Below are positions 54,442 through 63,419 of a DNA stretch of 64,000 nt, in pieces. Source of the stretch: Paludibaculum sp. (lineage in GTDB: Bacteria > Acidobacteriota > Terriglobia > Bryobacterales > Bryobacteraceae); NCBI GenBank assembly GCA_029973955.1, contig JARKQJ010000196.1:124001-188000 (forward strand). Reading direction: 5' to 3'. The translations under genes and the position numbers were made by a program. Below the pieces are notes generated by a model that was given only the letters and a program-made list of their open reading frames with translations, made no database searches and was not told the DNA's origin. The stretch's first letter is position 1, and each line of letters begins with the position of its first letter.

Positions 54442-55482
54442 ATGACGCTAATCCCCGAAACCGGCCGCCGCGGCTTTCTCTCTCTTGCCGCCGGCGCGGC
54501 CATGGCACGCCCTCTGTCAGAAAAGGAAAAGTTGGCACGCATCGCCTCCAACACCTGGCCGATGCGCTCGCTCTTCAAGAGCCGTTCCACCCGGCCGAAC
54601 CCCAAGGCCGAGGAGTTCAAGAAGAAGTATGGCGAAATCACCATGCTCGACTTCGGGCGCTTCACGAAAGAGATCTTCCCCGGCGTCTCCAAAATGGATC
54701 TCTGGTCGTCCCTGTTCGGTGACATCGCCGACGACTCCATGTACGTCAAGACGCCCTTCACCTTCAACGGACAGACCCGCACCATGACCGAGTTCGACCC
54801 CTCCTCGCCCTCGGGCAGGAAATGGCTCGACTCCCTCGCCGCCTCCATCGCAAAAACCGGCGTCAAGTGCCACCACGTCTCCAACAACGCGCCCCGCGAC
54901 CTCTGTGAACTCGACGAGGAGAAGCGCCGCGCCGGCATCGAAGTCGCTAAAAAGTGGCTGACAGGAGCCGCCCAGATCGGCGCCAAAACCATGCGCGTCA
55001 ATACCGGCGGACCCCGCATCGTCCCCAACGCGACCGCCACCGCCGACTACCCCCGCAACGACGAAATCGTCAAATACCTCGACCGCGCCATTCAGTCCTT
55101 CAAGGAACTCGCTGACTTCGGCGCCAAAACCGGCGTCAAAATCACCATCGAAAACCACTGGGGCCTCAGCGCCAACCCCATGAACGCCCGCATTATCCTC
55201 GAAGAGGTCAACCACCCCTTCTGCGAGGCCACTCCCGACTTCTGCAATTGGGAGCACGAGTACATGCTCTACCACGGCCTCCTGGCTCTGGCCCCCTACA
55301 CCAAGACCACCGTGCATGCGAAGTACTGGAACCGCTGGAAAGAGGTCGACATCCGGAAATGCGTGCAAATCCTCGAAAAGGCCGGCTACCAGGGGGTCTA
55401 CGCACTGGAGTACGAAGACGGCCCCTGGGACGGCGTGGATGGCGCGCGCTACCTCTTCAAGGAGGTCATGGCCGCCCTCTAG
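54442..55482 (+). CDS. Sugar phosphate isomerase/epimerase-type TIM-barrel protein, Tat-exported
   Basis: 346 aa (a start at 54415 would add 9 residues). The N-terminus ETGRRGFLSLAAGAAMA is a twin-arginine signal. The xylose-isomerase-like barrel shows ITMLDFGRFTKEIFPGVSKMD, TGVKCHHVSNNAPRD, GAKTMRVNTGGPRI, TGVKITIENHWG (the catalytic Glu strand E-N-H), HGLLALAPYTKTTVHAKYW and YQGVYALEYEDGPWDG. Exact sugar and reaction are unknown. AGGAG (54426-54430) precedes the ATG at 54442 by 11 nt. Its own promoter may lie in the terminator-proximal segment. Convergent with the cytochrome gene, 1 nt apart. Confidence 0.85.
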   Translation: MTLIPETGRRGFLSLAAGAAMARPLSEKEKLARIASNTWPMRSLFKSRSTRPNPKAEEFKKKYGEITMLDFGRFTKEIFPGVSKMDLWSSLFGDIADDSMYVKTPFTFNGQTRTMTEFDPSSPSGRKWLDSLAASIAKTGVKCHHVSNNAPRDLCELDEEKRRAGIEVAKKWLTGAAQIGAKTMRVNTGGPRIVPNATATADYPRNDEIVKYLDRAIQSFKELADFGAKTGVKITIENHWGLSANPMNARIILEEVNHPFCEATPDFCNWEHEYMLYHGLLALAPYTKTTVHAKYWNRWKEVDIRKCVQILEKAGYQGVYALEYEDGPWDGVDGARYLFKEVMAAL

Positions 55483-55483
55483 G

Positions 55484-56476
55484 TTAGGACTGCGGCGGCG
55501 CCAGCGCGGGGTGCACGTCTACCGGATTGTGCACCGGTTGGATGGTGCGCAGATAGGAGTAAATCGCCTTCAGGTCGTCTTCCGTCATCTGCGCGAAGGC
55601 GTGCCACGGCATGATCGTGAAGTTTGCCTGCGTCGAACGGGGCGCGTTCTCATACGTCAGGTTGACGTGCCCCTTAAACTTGGCGACGAACCGGTCTTCG
55701 CTCCACTTCCCCAGACCCGTCTCCTGGTCCGGCGTGATGTTTGCGCTGCGGACCACATAGTTCCCAATCGGGAACTCGTGCCCGCCCGCATACTCCATGC
55801 CTTTCACCAACTCACCCTTCTCCAACTGCGTGTGGCACTCGATGCAGCCGGCGATCGTCACCAGATACCCCCCGTACTTCACCTTGTCTGAACGGTCCGG
55901 TGCGCTCACCTTCGCCGTCACCGGCTGAGCCGCGAACTTGATCAGATACTTCACCGGGAAATCCAGCTCCGTGCGCGGCATCCGGTTCTTCACCGGCGCC
56001 AGCGAGTTCAGATACGCCACCAGCGAGTAGAGGTCTTCATCGCTCATCTTCGCGAACGATTGGAACGGCATGAAGGGGAACAACGCCCGTCCGTCCTTGG
56101 AGATCCCTTCCCGGATCGCCCGGATCTTCTCACCATCCGTCCAGGTGCCGATCCCGGTTTCCTTGTCCGGCGTGATATTCGCTGAGTGCACTACCCCAGG
56201 GAAGCCAAGCTCCTTCGGGAACGACCACCCCGACCCGATCCGCTCCGGTGGGGCCATCGCCGCAAACTTCTCCGGATTCCTCGGACTGTGGCATCCTCCG
56301 CAATCCGCCACATGCTCAAACAGATACTTGCCTCGCTCCAACCGCTCTGGCGTCGCCTCTACCTTGATGCTCGACGGTGCCGCCGCGTTCGGACTCTTCA
56401 ACACAAGAAACGCAAAGCCGCCGCCGGCACCCAGTACCAGCAGCAACACGATACTCAACACAATCTTCTTGGCCAA
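55484..56476 (-). CDS. Membrane-anchored dihaem cytochrome c
   Basis: 330 aa, one N-terminal membrane anchor (KKIVLSIVLLLVLGAGGGFAFLVL) and two cytochrome-c domains. Haem sites are C59-G-G-C62-H63 and a second C-I-E-C-H near residue 213; FMPFQSFAKMSDEDLYSL and TIMPWHAFAQMTEDDLKAIYSYL supply the axial Met candidates. It probably transfers electrons on the periplasmic side, for instance to a terminal oxidase or an alcohol/sorbosone-type dehydrogenase. The start is TTG at 56476 with AGAGGAG upstream. The pyruvate kinase gene lies upstream on the same strand after 80 nt. Confidence 0.88.
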   Translation of the reverse strand: MAKKIVLSIVLLLVLGAGGGFAFLVLKSPNAAAPSSIKVEATPERLERGKYLFEHVADCGGCHSPRNPEKFAAMAPPERIGSGWSFPKELGFPGVVHSANITPDKETGIGTWTDGEKIRAIREGISKDGRALFPFMPFQSFAKMSDEDLYSLVAYLNSLAPVKNRMPRTELDFPVKYLIKFAAQPVTAKVSAPDRSDKVKYGGYLVTIAGCIECHTQLEKGELVKGMEYAGGHEFPIGNYVVRSANITPDQETGLGKWSEDRFVAKFKGHVNLTYENAPRSTQANFTIMPWHAFAQMTEDDLKAIYSYLRTIQPVHNPVDVHPALAPPQS

Positions 56477-56556
56477 CTTGTTTCTCCTCTGTGATTGGTT
56501 CAGATTATTGTACGTCTGAGTACGGAATATGTTCGAAGAATTTGACGTCGATCTAC

Positions 56557-57978
56557 TTAAACGATTTCGCCAACCCGGTGCAGCTTCATCATGTTGGTGG
56601 TGCCCGGCCGGCCGATCGGCTGCCCTGCCACAAACACCACGCTCTCCCGCGGCTTCACCAGACCCCGGTCCAGCAGCACGCGGTCCATCTGGGCCATCAT
56701 TTCGTCTGTCGACGCCATGTTCGGCGCGATGATCGGCGAAATGCCGAACACGATCGACAGCGACCGCGCCGCCTGCTCCGACGGCGTGAAGGTAATGATC
56801 GGCACCGGCGGCCGAAAGCGCGCCACCAGCCTCGCCGAAGTGCCCGACGCCGAGAACACCACGATCGCCTGCGCCCCCGCCAGCCGCGCCGCCTGGTAAG
56901 CCGAATCCGCCACAATCTCAGCGTGCGTTACGTAATCCCTGTGCGGCAGTTCCCGGAAACCCTGCTTCCGGATCGACTGCTCGGCCTGGTGCGCCGTCCG
57001 GTCCATCATCCGAACCGCTTCCACCGGATACTTGCCCACCGACGTCTCCGCGGAGAGCATCACCGCATCCGTGCCATCGTAAATCGCATTGGCGACGTCC
57101 GAGACCTCTGCCCGCGTCGGGAAGGGGCTTTCGATCATCGATTCCAGCATCTGCGTCGCCGTGATCACGAACTTCCCCGCCCGCCGCGCCTGCTCGATGA
57201 TCGACTTCTGGATGAACGGCACCTTCTCCATCGGGCATTCCACGCCCAGGTCTCCGCGCGCCACCATCACTCCGTCGCTCTCCGCCAGGATGTCCTTGAT
57301 GTTCTCCACCGCCTCCGGCTTCTCGATCTTGGCGATGATCGGGACATTCGCGCCCTTCTCCTCCAGGAACAGCCGCAGGCGCAGCACATCCGAACTCCGC
57401 CGCACGAACGACAGCGCCACCAGGTCGATGCCCGCTTCAATGCCCGCGTGCAGGTTCTCCATGTCCCGCCGCGTCAGCGATGGCGTGGAAAGCTGCACCC
57501 CCGGCAGGTTGATCCCCTTCTTGTCCGAGATCAGACCGCCCGTGATCACACGGCAGCGCGCCTTGATGCCGTCCGAGTCCAGCACCTTCAGTTCGCGCGC
57601 GCCATCGGCCAGCAGCACACGGTCGCCGGCCTTCACGTCTTTCGCAAAGTCCTGGTAGGTAGTGGAAGCCGCGTAGGAATCGCCCTGGATCTCCTCCGTC
57701 GTAATCACGAATTCACTGCCCTCTTCCAGCATGGCCGAGCCGCCCTCGAACGTACCAAGCCGGATTTTCGGCCCTTGCAGATCGAGCAGGATTCCCGTAT
57801 TGCGCTTCTCCGCCGCGGCAGCTTCCCGGATCATCCGGACCGCCTCTGCCCGCTGTGCAATAGAGCCATGCGACGCGTTCAAACGGAAGACGTCCGCGCC
57901 CGCTTCCATCAGCTTTCTGATCATCTCCGGGGACGAACTGGCCGGCCCCAGCGTGGCAACTATCTTAGTATTGGTCAT
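56557..57978 (-). CDS. pyk: Pyruvate kinase
   Basis: 473 aa glycolytic enzyme making pyruvate and ATP from phosphoenolpyruvate and ADP. Starts TNTKIVATLGPASSSPEMIRKLMEAGADVFRLNASHG; contains the PK signature IIAKIEKPEAVENIKDIL (with catalytic Lys) and the metal/PEP strand DGVMVARGDLGVECPMEKVP. The C-terminal regulatory domain (IVVFSASGTSARLVARFRP) is complete; there is no PEP-utiliser extension. It is divergent from uppP with ~29 nt between the starts used here. Confidence 0.97.
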   Translation of the reverse strand: MTNTKIVATLGPASSSPEMIRKLMEAGADVFRLNASHGSIAQRAEAVRMIREAAAAEKRNTGILLDLQGPKIRLGTFEGGSAMLEEGSEFVITTEEIQGDSYAASTTYQDFAKDVKAGDRVLLADGARELKVLDSDGIKARCRVITGGLISDKKGINLPGVQLSTPSLTRRDMENLHAGIEAGIDLVALSFVRRSSDVLRLRLFLEEKGANVPIIAKIEKPEAVENIKDILAESDGVMVARGDLGVECPMEKVPFIQKSIIEQARRAGKFVITATQMLESMIESPFPTRAEVSDVANAIYDGTDAVMLSAETSVGKYPVEAVRMMDRTAHQAEQSIRKQGFRELPHRDYVTHAEIVADSAYQAARLAGAQAIVVFSASGTSARLVARFRPPVPIITFTPSEQAARSLSIVFGISPIIAPNMASTDEMMAQMDRVLLDRGLVKPRESVVFVAGQPIGRPGTTNMMKLHRVGEIV

Positions 57979-58007
57979 GGGATGTGGGCAGCCCAGTTTG
58001 CGCTACC

Positions 58008-58841
58008 ATGTCTACTTCCATTATGCCCATCTATCAAGCAGTAATCCTGGCGATCGTCCAGGGTTTCACCGAGTTTCTGCCCATCAGCAGCTCCGCGCAC
58101 CTGGCTCTTGCCCCCTGGTTCTTTGGCTGGACCGACCAGGGCCTCACCTTCGACATCGCCCTCCACTTCGGCACTCTCCTCGCGGTCCTCATCTACTTCT
58201 TCCGCGACATCCTCCAGCTAGTCGGCGCCGGCTTCAACCTGAATACCGGCACCGATCCCGACCTCCGCGACAACCGCTCCCTGATGTGGAAGATCGGCCT
58301 CGGCACCATCCCCGTCGGCGTAGCCGGACTCCTCCTCAAACACGCCGCCGAGACCACCTTCCGCAACCCCTGGGTCATCGGCACCATGCTCATCACCGTC
58401 GGCCTCCTCATGGCCTTCGCCGAACACGTCGCGCTCCTCCGCAAGCGCATCGCCCACGTCAGCTGGGCCGACGCCATCACCATCGGCGTCGCCCAGGCCC
58501 TCGCTGTCATCCCCGGCACCTCCCGCAGCGGCATCACCATGACCGCCGGCCTCTTCCGCGGCCTCGACCGCGAATCCGCCGCCCGTTTCTCTTTTCTTCT
58601 CTCCACCCCCGCCATCGCCGCCGCCGCGGCCGACGCCTTCCACGACCTCTACAAGGCCGGCGGCATCCCCGCTGGCGAACACTCCGTCTTCTTCCTCGGC
58701 ATGGCCGTCAGCGCCCTCACCGGCTGCCTGGTCATCGGTCTCTTCCTCCGCTTCCTCCGCGTCCGCACCTTCCGTTTCTTCATTGCCTATCGCATAGTCT
58801 TTGGTATAATCATTCTCGCTCTGGCGTTTTTCCGCCGGTAA
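58008..58841 (+). CDS. uppP: Undecaprenyl-diphosphatase (UppP/BacA)
   Basis: 277 aa with about eight membrane helices. It dephosphorylates undecaprenyl pyrophosphate to recycle the lipid carrier. Both catalytic motifs are present: IVQGFTEFLPISSSAHL (the E/Q-rich first motif, with conserved Glu) and VIPGTSRSGITM (P-G-x-S-R-S-G). An upstream GTG at 57984 and ATG 58023 are other in-frame starts; 58008 (MSTSIMPIYQAV) was chosen. ftsK begins 6 nt downstream, so the two form an operon. Confidence 0.94.
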   Translation: MSTSIMPIYQAVILAIVQGFTEFLPISSSAHLALAPWFFGWTDQGLTFDIALHFGTLLAVLIYFFRDILQLVGAGFNLNTGTDPDLRDNRSLMWKIGLGTIPVGVAGLLLKHAAETTFRNPWVIGTMLITVGLLMAFAEHVALLRKRIAHVSWADAITIGVAQALAVIPGTSRSGITMTAGLFRGLDRESAARFSFLLSTPAIAAAAADAFHDLYKAGGIPAGEHSVFFLGMAVSALTGCLVIGLFLRFLRVRTFRFFIAYRIVFGIIILALAFFRR

Positions 58842-58847
58842 GGCGGA

Positions 58848-61307
58848 ATGACGAATAATCTCACCGCACGCTTCCCACGCCTCAAAGAGGTGACGGGTGT
58901 AGTGTTGCTCCTCGCGGCCGCCGCGTTCCTGCTGGCCCTCGCCTCCTATCTGCCCACCGATCCCAGTTGGAACAACTCAACCGGCCTCTCGCCTGCCCGC
59001 AATCGGATCGGCGTCGTCGGCTCCCATATCTCCGACCTCAGCTTCCAGTGCATCGGCCTCACCGCCTGGTTCCTGCCCTTCCTCCTCGCCATGCTCGGCT
59101 GGCAGTGGACCCGCTCCCGCTCCATCTCCTCCCCCCTCAGCCGCGTCGCCGGCTACCTGCTGATGGCGTTCTCCGTCTCCGGCTCGCTCTCGCTCTTCCA
59201 TGTGCCGCACCCGCAGCAGGACGGCTTCGCCGTCGGCGGCATCGCCGGTTTCCTCGTCGCCAGCTCCTTGCGCGCCATCCTCAACGTCACAGGAAGCGCC
59301 ATCCTGCTCTCCGTCACCACCATCGTCTCCCTCTACCTCGTCACCAGCTTCTCCGTCGCAGGTCTCGCCGAGCGCACCGAAGCCTGGGTCCTGGACCACC
59401 TGCCGCGCATCCGCCGCCGCCCCAGGCCGGATGAGGAATCCGCCGCCGAGCCGCCCGCCGAATCCGAAGGCCTCCTCGCCCAGGCCATGGGCAACCGCAC
59501 CCAGAAACGCGGCAAGGCCGCCGCGGCTGCCGCCGGCGTCGGCGCCGTTGCTCTCAGCCCCACCGGCCTCACCGCCGACCTCGCCGAACTCGACAACTAC
59601 ACCCACGCCGCTCAGGACAACTCTTACTCTTCCGTCAACGGCCACGACTACTCGCGCTCCTCCTCCACCACCGCCCTGGAAGAGGCGCCCCCTTGGGAAA
59701 CCGACATCCCCATTCGCCCTCTCACTCACCCCTCCGAGCCCGAGATCCGCGAACTCGAACCCGAGCCCCCGTCCCGCGCCGCCAAACATCGCGACGAGCC
59801 GCCGCCCCGGCCGGCCTTCTTCAAGCTGCCCCCCACTAAGCTCCTCAACGTCGTTCCGGAACGCGAAGGCTACGACAGCAACGAACTGAAAGACATCGCC
59901 GGCCGCATCAAAACCAAACTCGAAGAGTTCAACGTCATGGGCAACGTGGTCCAGATCAACCCCGGCCCCGTCGTCACCACGTTTGAGTTCAAGCCCGACG
60001 CAGGCGTCAAAATCGCCCGCATCACCACGCTCAGCGAGGATCTCTGCCTCGGTCTCCAGGCCGAGTCCATCCTCATCGAACGCATCCCCGGCAAACCCAC
60101 CGTCGGCATCGAAGTCCCCAACTCACGCCGCGAAACCATCAGCCTCCGCCAGATCCTGGAATCCGACGAGTTTCACGACGCCCACTCGCGCCTCATCATC
60201 GCCTTGGGCAAGGACATCTCCGGCCGCATCCGCGTCTCCGAACTCGAAAAGATGCCCCACCTGCTCATCGCAGGCTCCACCGGCAGCGGCAAGAGCGTCA
60301 TGCTCAATGCCCTCATCATGTCTGTGCTCTTCAAGTCCACCCCCGACGAAGTACGCATGATCATGGTGGATCCCAAGCGCGTCGAACTCGGCATCTACGA
60401 CGGCATTCCCCACCTCCTCACCCCCGTCATCACCGAGCCCAAGAAGGCCGTCAACGCCCTCCGCAATGCCGTCCTCGAAATGGAGCGCCGCCTCAAGCTG
60501 CTGGCCAGCTACGGCGTCCGCAACATCGACCAGTTCAACAAGAAGATCCGCCAAACTCAGGAGAAGCCGCTCTCCCTCTTCAGCGACAACAAGCCCGCCA
60601 CACCGGCCGAGCAGGAGAAGCCCCTCCCCTACATCCTCATCGTCATCGACGAGTTGGCCGACCTCATGATGCTCGAACGCGCCGGCGTCGAGGAGTCTGT
60701 CATCCGCCTCGCCCAGATGGCGCGCGCCGTCGGCATGCACCTCGTGCTGGCCACCCAGCGCCCCAGCGTCGACGTCATCACCGGCCTCATTAAGGCCAAC
60801 TTCCCCGCCCGCATCAGCTTCCGCGTCGCCACCCGCGTCGATAGCCGCACCGTTCTCGACGTCATGGGCGCCGAACACCTCCTCGGCCGCGGCGATATGC
60901 TCTTCCTGCCCCCCGGCACCTCCCGCCTCCTCCGCGTCCACGGAGCTTTCGTCACCGAAACCGAGATCACCGACGTCGTCGATTACTGGCGCAAACAGGC
61001 TCCGCCCGACTACGACCAGAGCTACCTCATCGCGCCCCCCTCGGCCGACGACGATGCCGATGGCGGCGACGACTTTGACGGCGAGGAAGACCCCCTCTAT
61101 CGCGACGCCGTCCGCGTCGTCACCGAAATGGGCAAGGCTTCCACCTCCATCCTCCAGCGCCGCCTCCGCCTCGGTTACGGCCGCGCCGCCCGCATCCTCG
61201 ATCAGATGCAGCGCGAAGGTATCATCGGCCCGCCCGACGGCAGCCGCCCCCGCGACATCATGCGCCGGCCAGACTGGCTCGACGCCCCCGGCGAGGAGGA
61301 CGACTAG
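58848..61307 (+). CDS. ftsK: FtsK/SpoIIIE-type DNA translocase
   Basis: 819 aa. The N-terminal region has four or five membrane helices (for example VTGVVLLLAAAAFLLALASYL and FLVASSLRAILNVTGSAILLSVTTIVSLYLV). A charged ~160-residue linker follows, then the RecA-like motor with Walker A GSTGSGKS (476-483) and Walker B ILIVIDELADLMML. The C-terminal gamma winged helix (about 740-800: LYRDAVRVVTEMGKASTSILQRRLRLGYGRAARILDQMQREGIIG) would read KOPS sequences. It pumps chromosome termini through the septum and activates XerCD. It follows uppP by 6 nt and ends before a clear terminator. Confidence 0.96.
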   Translation: MTNNLTARFPRLKEVTGVVLLLAAAAFLLALASYLPTDPSWNNSTGLSPARNRIGVVGSHISDLSFQCIGLTAWFLPFLLAMLGWQWTRSRSISSPLSRVAGYLLMAFSVSGSLSLFHVPHPQQDGFAVGGIAGFLVASSLRAILNVTGSAILLSVTTIVSLYLVTSFSVAGLAERTEAWVLDHLPRIRRRPRPDEESAAEPPAESEGLLAQAMGNRTQKRGKAAAAAAGVGAVALSPTGLTADLAELDNYTHAAQDNSYSSVNGHDYSRSSSTTALEEAPPWETDIPIRPLTHPSEPEIRELEPEPPSRAAKHRDEPPPRPAFFKLPPTKLLNVVPEREGYDSNELKDIAGRIKTKLEEFNVMGNVVQINPGPVVTTFEFKPDAGVKIARITTLSEDLCLGLQAESILIERIPGKPTVGIEVPNSRRETISLRQILESDEFHDAHSRLIIALGKDISGRIRVSELEKMPHLLIAGSTGSGKSVMLNALIMSVLFKSTPDEVRMIMVDPKRVELGIYDGIPHLLTPVITEPKKAVNALRNAVLEMERRLKLLASYGVRNIDQFNKKIRQTQEKPLSLFSDNKPATPAEQEKPLPYILIVIDELADLMMLERAGVEESVIRLAQMARAVGMHLVLATQRPSVDVITGLIKANFPARISFRVATRVDSRTVLDVMGAEHLLGRGDMLFLPPGTSRLLRVHGAFVTETEITDVVDYWRKQAPPDYDQSYLIAPPSADDDADGGDDFDGEEDPLYRDAVRVVTEMGKASTSILQRRLRLGYGRAARILDQMQREGIIGPPDGSRPRDIMRRPDWLDAPGEEDD

Positions 61308-61340
61308 AGTTCTACCCGAGTTTGCGATGAACGCCTGAAT

Positions 61341-61376
61341 CCCGGAGACCGACTGAGCCCGGTCTCCGGGTTTTTT
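61341..61376. terminator. Rho-independent terminator after ftsK
   Basis: CCCGGAGACCG-actgagcc-CGGTCTCCGGG is an 11-bp stem followed by TTTTTT on the plus strand. On the other strand the stem lies directly after the stop (61375-61377) of the convergent small gene, so it may serve both directions. Confidence 0.88.
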
Positions 61377-61752
61377 ATTTCTGCCGCGCCAGCAAGTGCT
61401 GCTTGCAGTACTTCGAACCCTCCGTCGCCGCCCGCGTGCAACGCTTCCCTTCCGTCGTCAACGCCGCACAGCGCACCATCGGCGGCTTCGTGTCCGCCGG
61501 CGAATCCGCCACTCCCGTCGCCTTCAAAGCATCATAGGACGCCGGCTTCGCCTGCAGTGCACCCCGCTGCTCCACCAGCGCCCGCGTCAAACTATCGATC
61601 CGGCTCTCGATCGCCGCCGCCTGCGCCTTCAGTGCGGTCAACTCTTCAATCACCGAGTTCAACCGCTCCAACTCCGCCGACTTCGGCGGCTCCGCCCCCC
61701 CCGCGCTGATCAAAAACAGAGAACACGCCGCCAGAAATCCGAGTTGCCGCAT
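61375..61752 (-). CDS. Small secreted coiled-coil protein with Cys/His C-terminal motif (DUF5763-like)
   Basis: 125 aa, signal MRQLGFLAACSLFLISAGG. A helical coiled-coil segment follows (SAELERLNSVIEELTALKAQAAAIESRIDSLTRALVEQRGAL). The C-terminal motif CAALTTEGKRC-x-RAATEGSKYCKQHL places three Cys and one His as in DUF5763-type zinc-knuckle tails; in an exported protein this could be a metal site or disulfide pair. Its stop codon reaches into the ftsK terminator T-run. Function unknown. The 42-nt gap to the ALDH gene, which is upstream in transcription, has no clear promoter. Confidence 0.72.
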   Translation of the reverse strand: MRQLGFLAACSLFLISAGGAEPPKSAELERLNSVIEELTALKAQAAAIESRIDSLTRALVEQRGALQAKPASYDALKATGVADSPADTKPPMVRCAALTTEGKRCTRAATEGSKYCKQHLLARQK

Positions 61753-61794
61753 AGTATCTTAGTCCGCGGCGTCCCGGATTCCTCTCGCCCATCC

Positions 61795-63318
61795 CTATGA
61801 GACTTCGAACTCAATCCCCTGCGCCAGCGGCAAATCCGCTGACCAGTTGATGGTCACCGTCTGCCGCCGCATATATGCCTTCCACGAGTCCGAACCAGCT
61901 TCCCTGCCCCCGCCCGTCTCCTTCTCCCCGCCGAACGCCCCGCCGATCTCCGCCCCCGAGGTCCCGATATTCACGTTCGCAATTCCGCAGTCCGATCCGC
62001 GCGCCGACAGGAATGTCTCCGCCGCTATCAGCCCGTTCGTGAAGATCGCCGACGACAACCCCTGCGGCACGTCGTTGTGCCACGCGATCGCATCCTCCAG
62101 CCGCTCGTACTCCATCACGTAGAGAATCGGCGCGAAGATCTCTTCTTTCACGATCGGCATCTCTGGTCTCGCCTTCACCAGCGTCGGCTGCACGAAACAC
62201 CCCGGCCCGTCCAACGCCTTGCCGCCGGTGATGATCTCCCCTCCCTGCTCCTGCGCGCGCTTCAGCCCGTCCAGCATCTCTTCCACCGCCGCCCGGTTCA
62301 CCAGCGGCCCCATTAGCGTCCCGGCTGCCACCGGATCCCCGATCGGCACCTGCTCGTAAGCCCGCTTCAACCTCGCCGTGAACTCCGGCGCAATCGACTT
62401 GTGCACGAACAACCGCCGGATCGTCGTACACCGCTGCCCCGCCGTCCCCACCGCTCCAAAGAGCACCGCCCGCAGTGCCAGATCCAGATTCGCATCCGGC
62501 TCCACAATCACGCCATTGTTCCCGCCCAACTCCAGAATCGTCCGCCCCAACCGCCGCCCCACTACCTCCGCCACGCGATACCCCATCTGGCAGCTGCCCG
62601 TCGCACTCACCAGCGGCACCCGCCGGTCCGCCAGCATCTTCTCGCCCACCGTCGAGCCGCGCCCAATCACCAGCGTGAACACGCCCCGCCAGCCGTTCCG
62701 CTCCAGCACCCGATTGCAGATCTGCTGCACCGCAATCGCCGTCAGCGGCGTCTCCGACGACGGCTTCCACAGCGTGCAGTCGCCGCACACCGCCGCAATC
62801 AGGGCGTTCCAGCTCCACACCGCTACGGGGAAGTTGAACGCCGAGATCACGCCCGCGATGCCCAGCGGATGCCACTGCTCGTACATCCTGTGCCCCGGCC
62901 GCTCCGAGTGCATCGACAACCCATACAACTGCCGCGACAATCCCACCGCGAAATCCGCAATGTCGATCATCTCCTGCACCTCGCCCTTGCCCTCCGCCAG
63001 GATCTTCCCCATCTCCAGCGAGACCAGCGCGCCCAGATCGTCTTTGCATAAGCGCAATTCCTCGCCGATCTGCCGCACAATCTCGCCCCTCTTCGGCGCA
63101 GGTAGCATCCGCCACCGCTCAAACGTCGCCGCCGCCTCCGCCACTACCGCCTCATAGTCCTCCCCTGATGCCATCCGCACCCGCGCCAGCACCTCACCCG
63201 TCGCCGGATTCACACTCTTCAACTCTCCCCCGCCAGGCGCAGCCACCCACCCCGTTCCGCATGCTCCCGAGTTAATCTCCGCCAGTTCCAGCCGGGCCAA
63301 AATCTCCTGTGCGCTCAT
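61795..63318 (-). CDS. Aldehyde dehydrogenase, ALDH7 (aminoadipate-semialdehyde dehydrogenase-like)
   Basis: 507 aa NAD(P)+-dependent dehydrogenase. The catalytic Glu is in ILELGGNNGVIV and the catalytic Cys in GTAGQRCTTIRRLFVHKSI, both in the form typical of ALDH7/AmaB enzymes; FPVAVWSWNALIAAVCGDCTLWKPSSETPLTA is the cofactor region. Known relatives oxidise alpha-aminoadipic semialdehyde/piperideine-6-carboxylate in lysine breakdown, but no lysine-catabolism genes lie alongside. Start ATG 63318 (MSAQEILARLELAEINSG) with GGAGG upstream; a longer N-terminus is open but unlikely. Confidence 0.92.
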   Translation of the reverse strand: MSAQEILARLELAEINSGACGTGWVAAPGGGELKSVNPATGEVLARVRMASGEDYEAVVAEAAATFERWRMLPAPKRGEIVRQIGEELRLCKDDLGALVSLEMGKILAEGKGEVQEMIDIADFAVGLSRQLYGLSMHSERPGHRMYEQWHPLGIAGVISAFNFPVAVWSWNALIAAVCGDCTLWKPSSETPLTAIAVQQICNRVLERNGWRGVFTLVIGRGSTVGEKMLADRRVPLVSATGSCQMGYRVAEVVGRRLGRTILELGGNNGVIVEPDANLDLALRAVLFGAVGTAGQRCTTIRRLFVHKSIAPEFTARLKRAYEQVPIGDPVAAGTLMGPLVNRAAVEEMLDGLKRAQEQGGEIITGGKALDGPGCFVQPTLVKARPEMPIVKEEIFAPILYVMEYERLEDAIAWHNDVPQGLSSAIFTNGLIAAETFLSARGSDCGIANVNIGTSGAEIGGAFGGEKETGGGREAGSDSWKAYMRRQTVTINWSADLPLAQGIEFEVS

Positions 63319-63360
63319 CTGGTCCTCCGCGCACCATTCTAGTCGTGCGGACATGCAAAT

Positions 63361-63394
63361 GGGCCCCGCCCCGGAGCGCTCTCCGGCGGGGCCC
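63361..63394 (-). terminator. Imperfect GC-rich hairpin downstream of the coiled-coil protein gene
   Basis: GGGCCCCG-cc-CCGGAG-cgct-CTCCGG-CGGGGCCC folds as a 14-bp stem with a 2-nt bulge. On the minus strand it is followed by ATTTGC, a weak T-run. It could end the 63420-63890 transcript before the ALDH gene. Confidence 0.5.
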
Positions 63395-63419
63395 ATCTGT
63401 GCGGGACCGGCAGCTCTGC

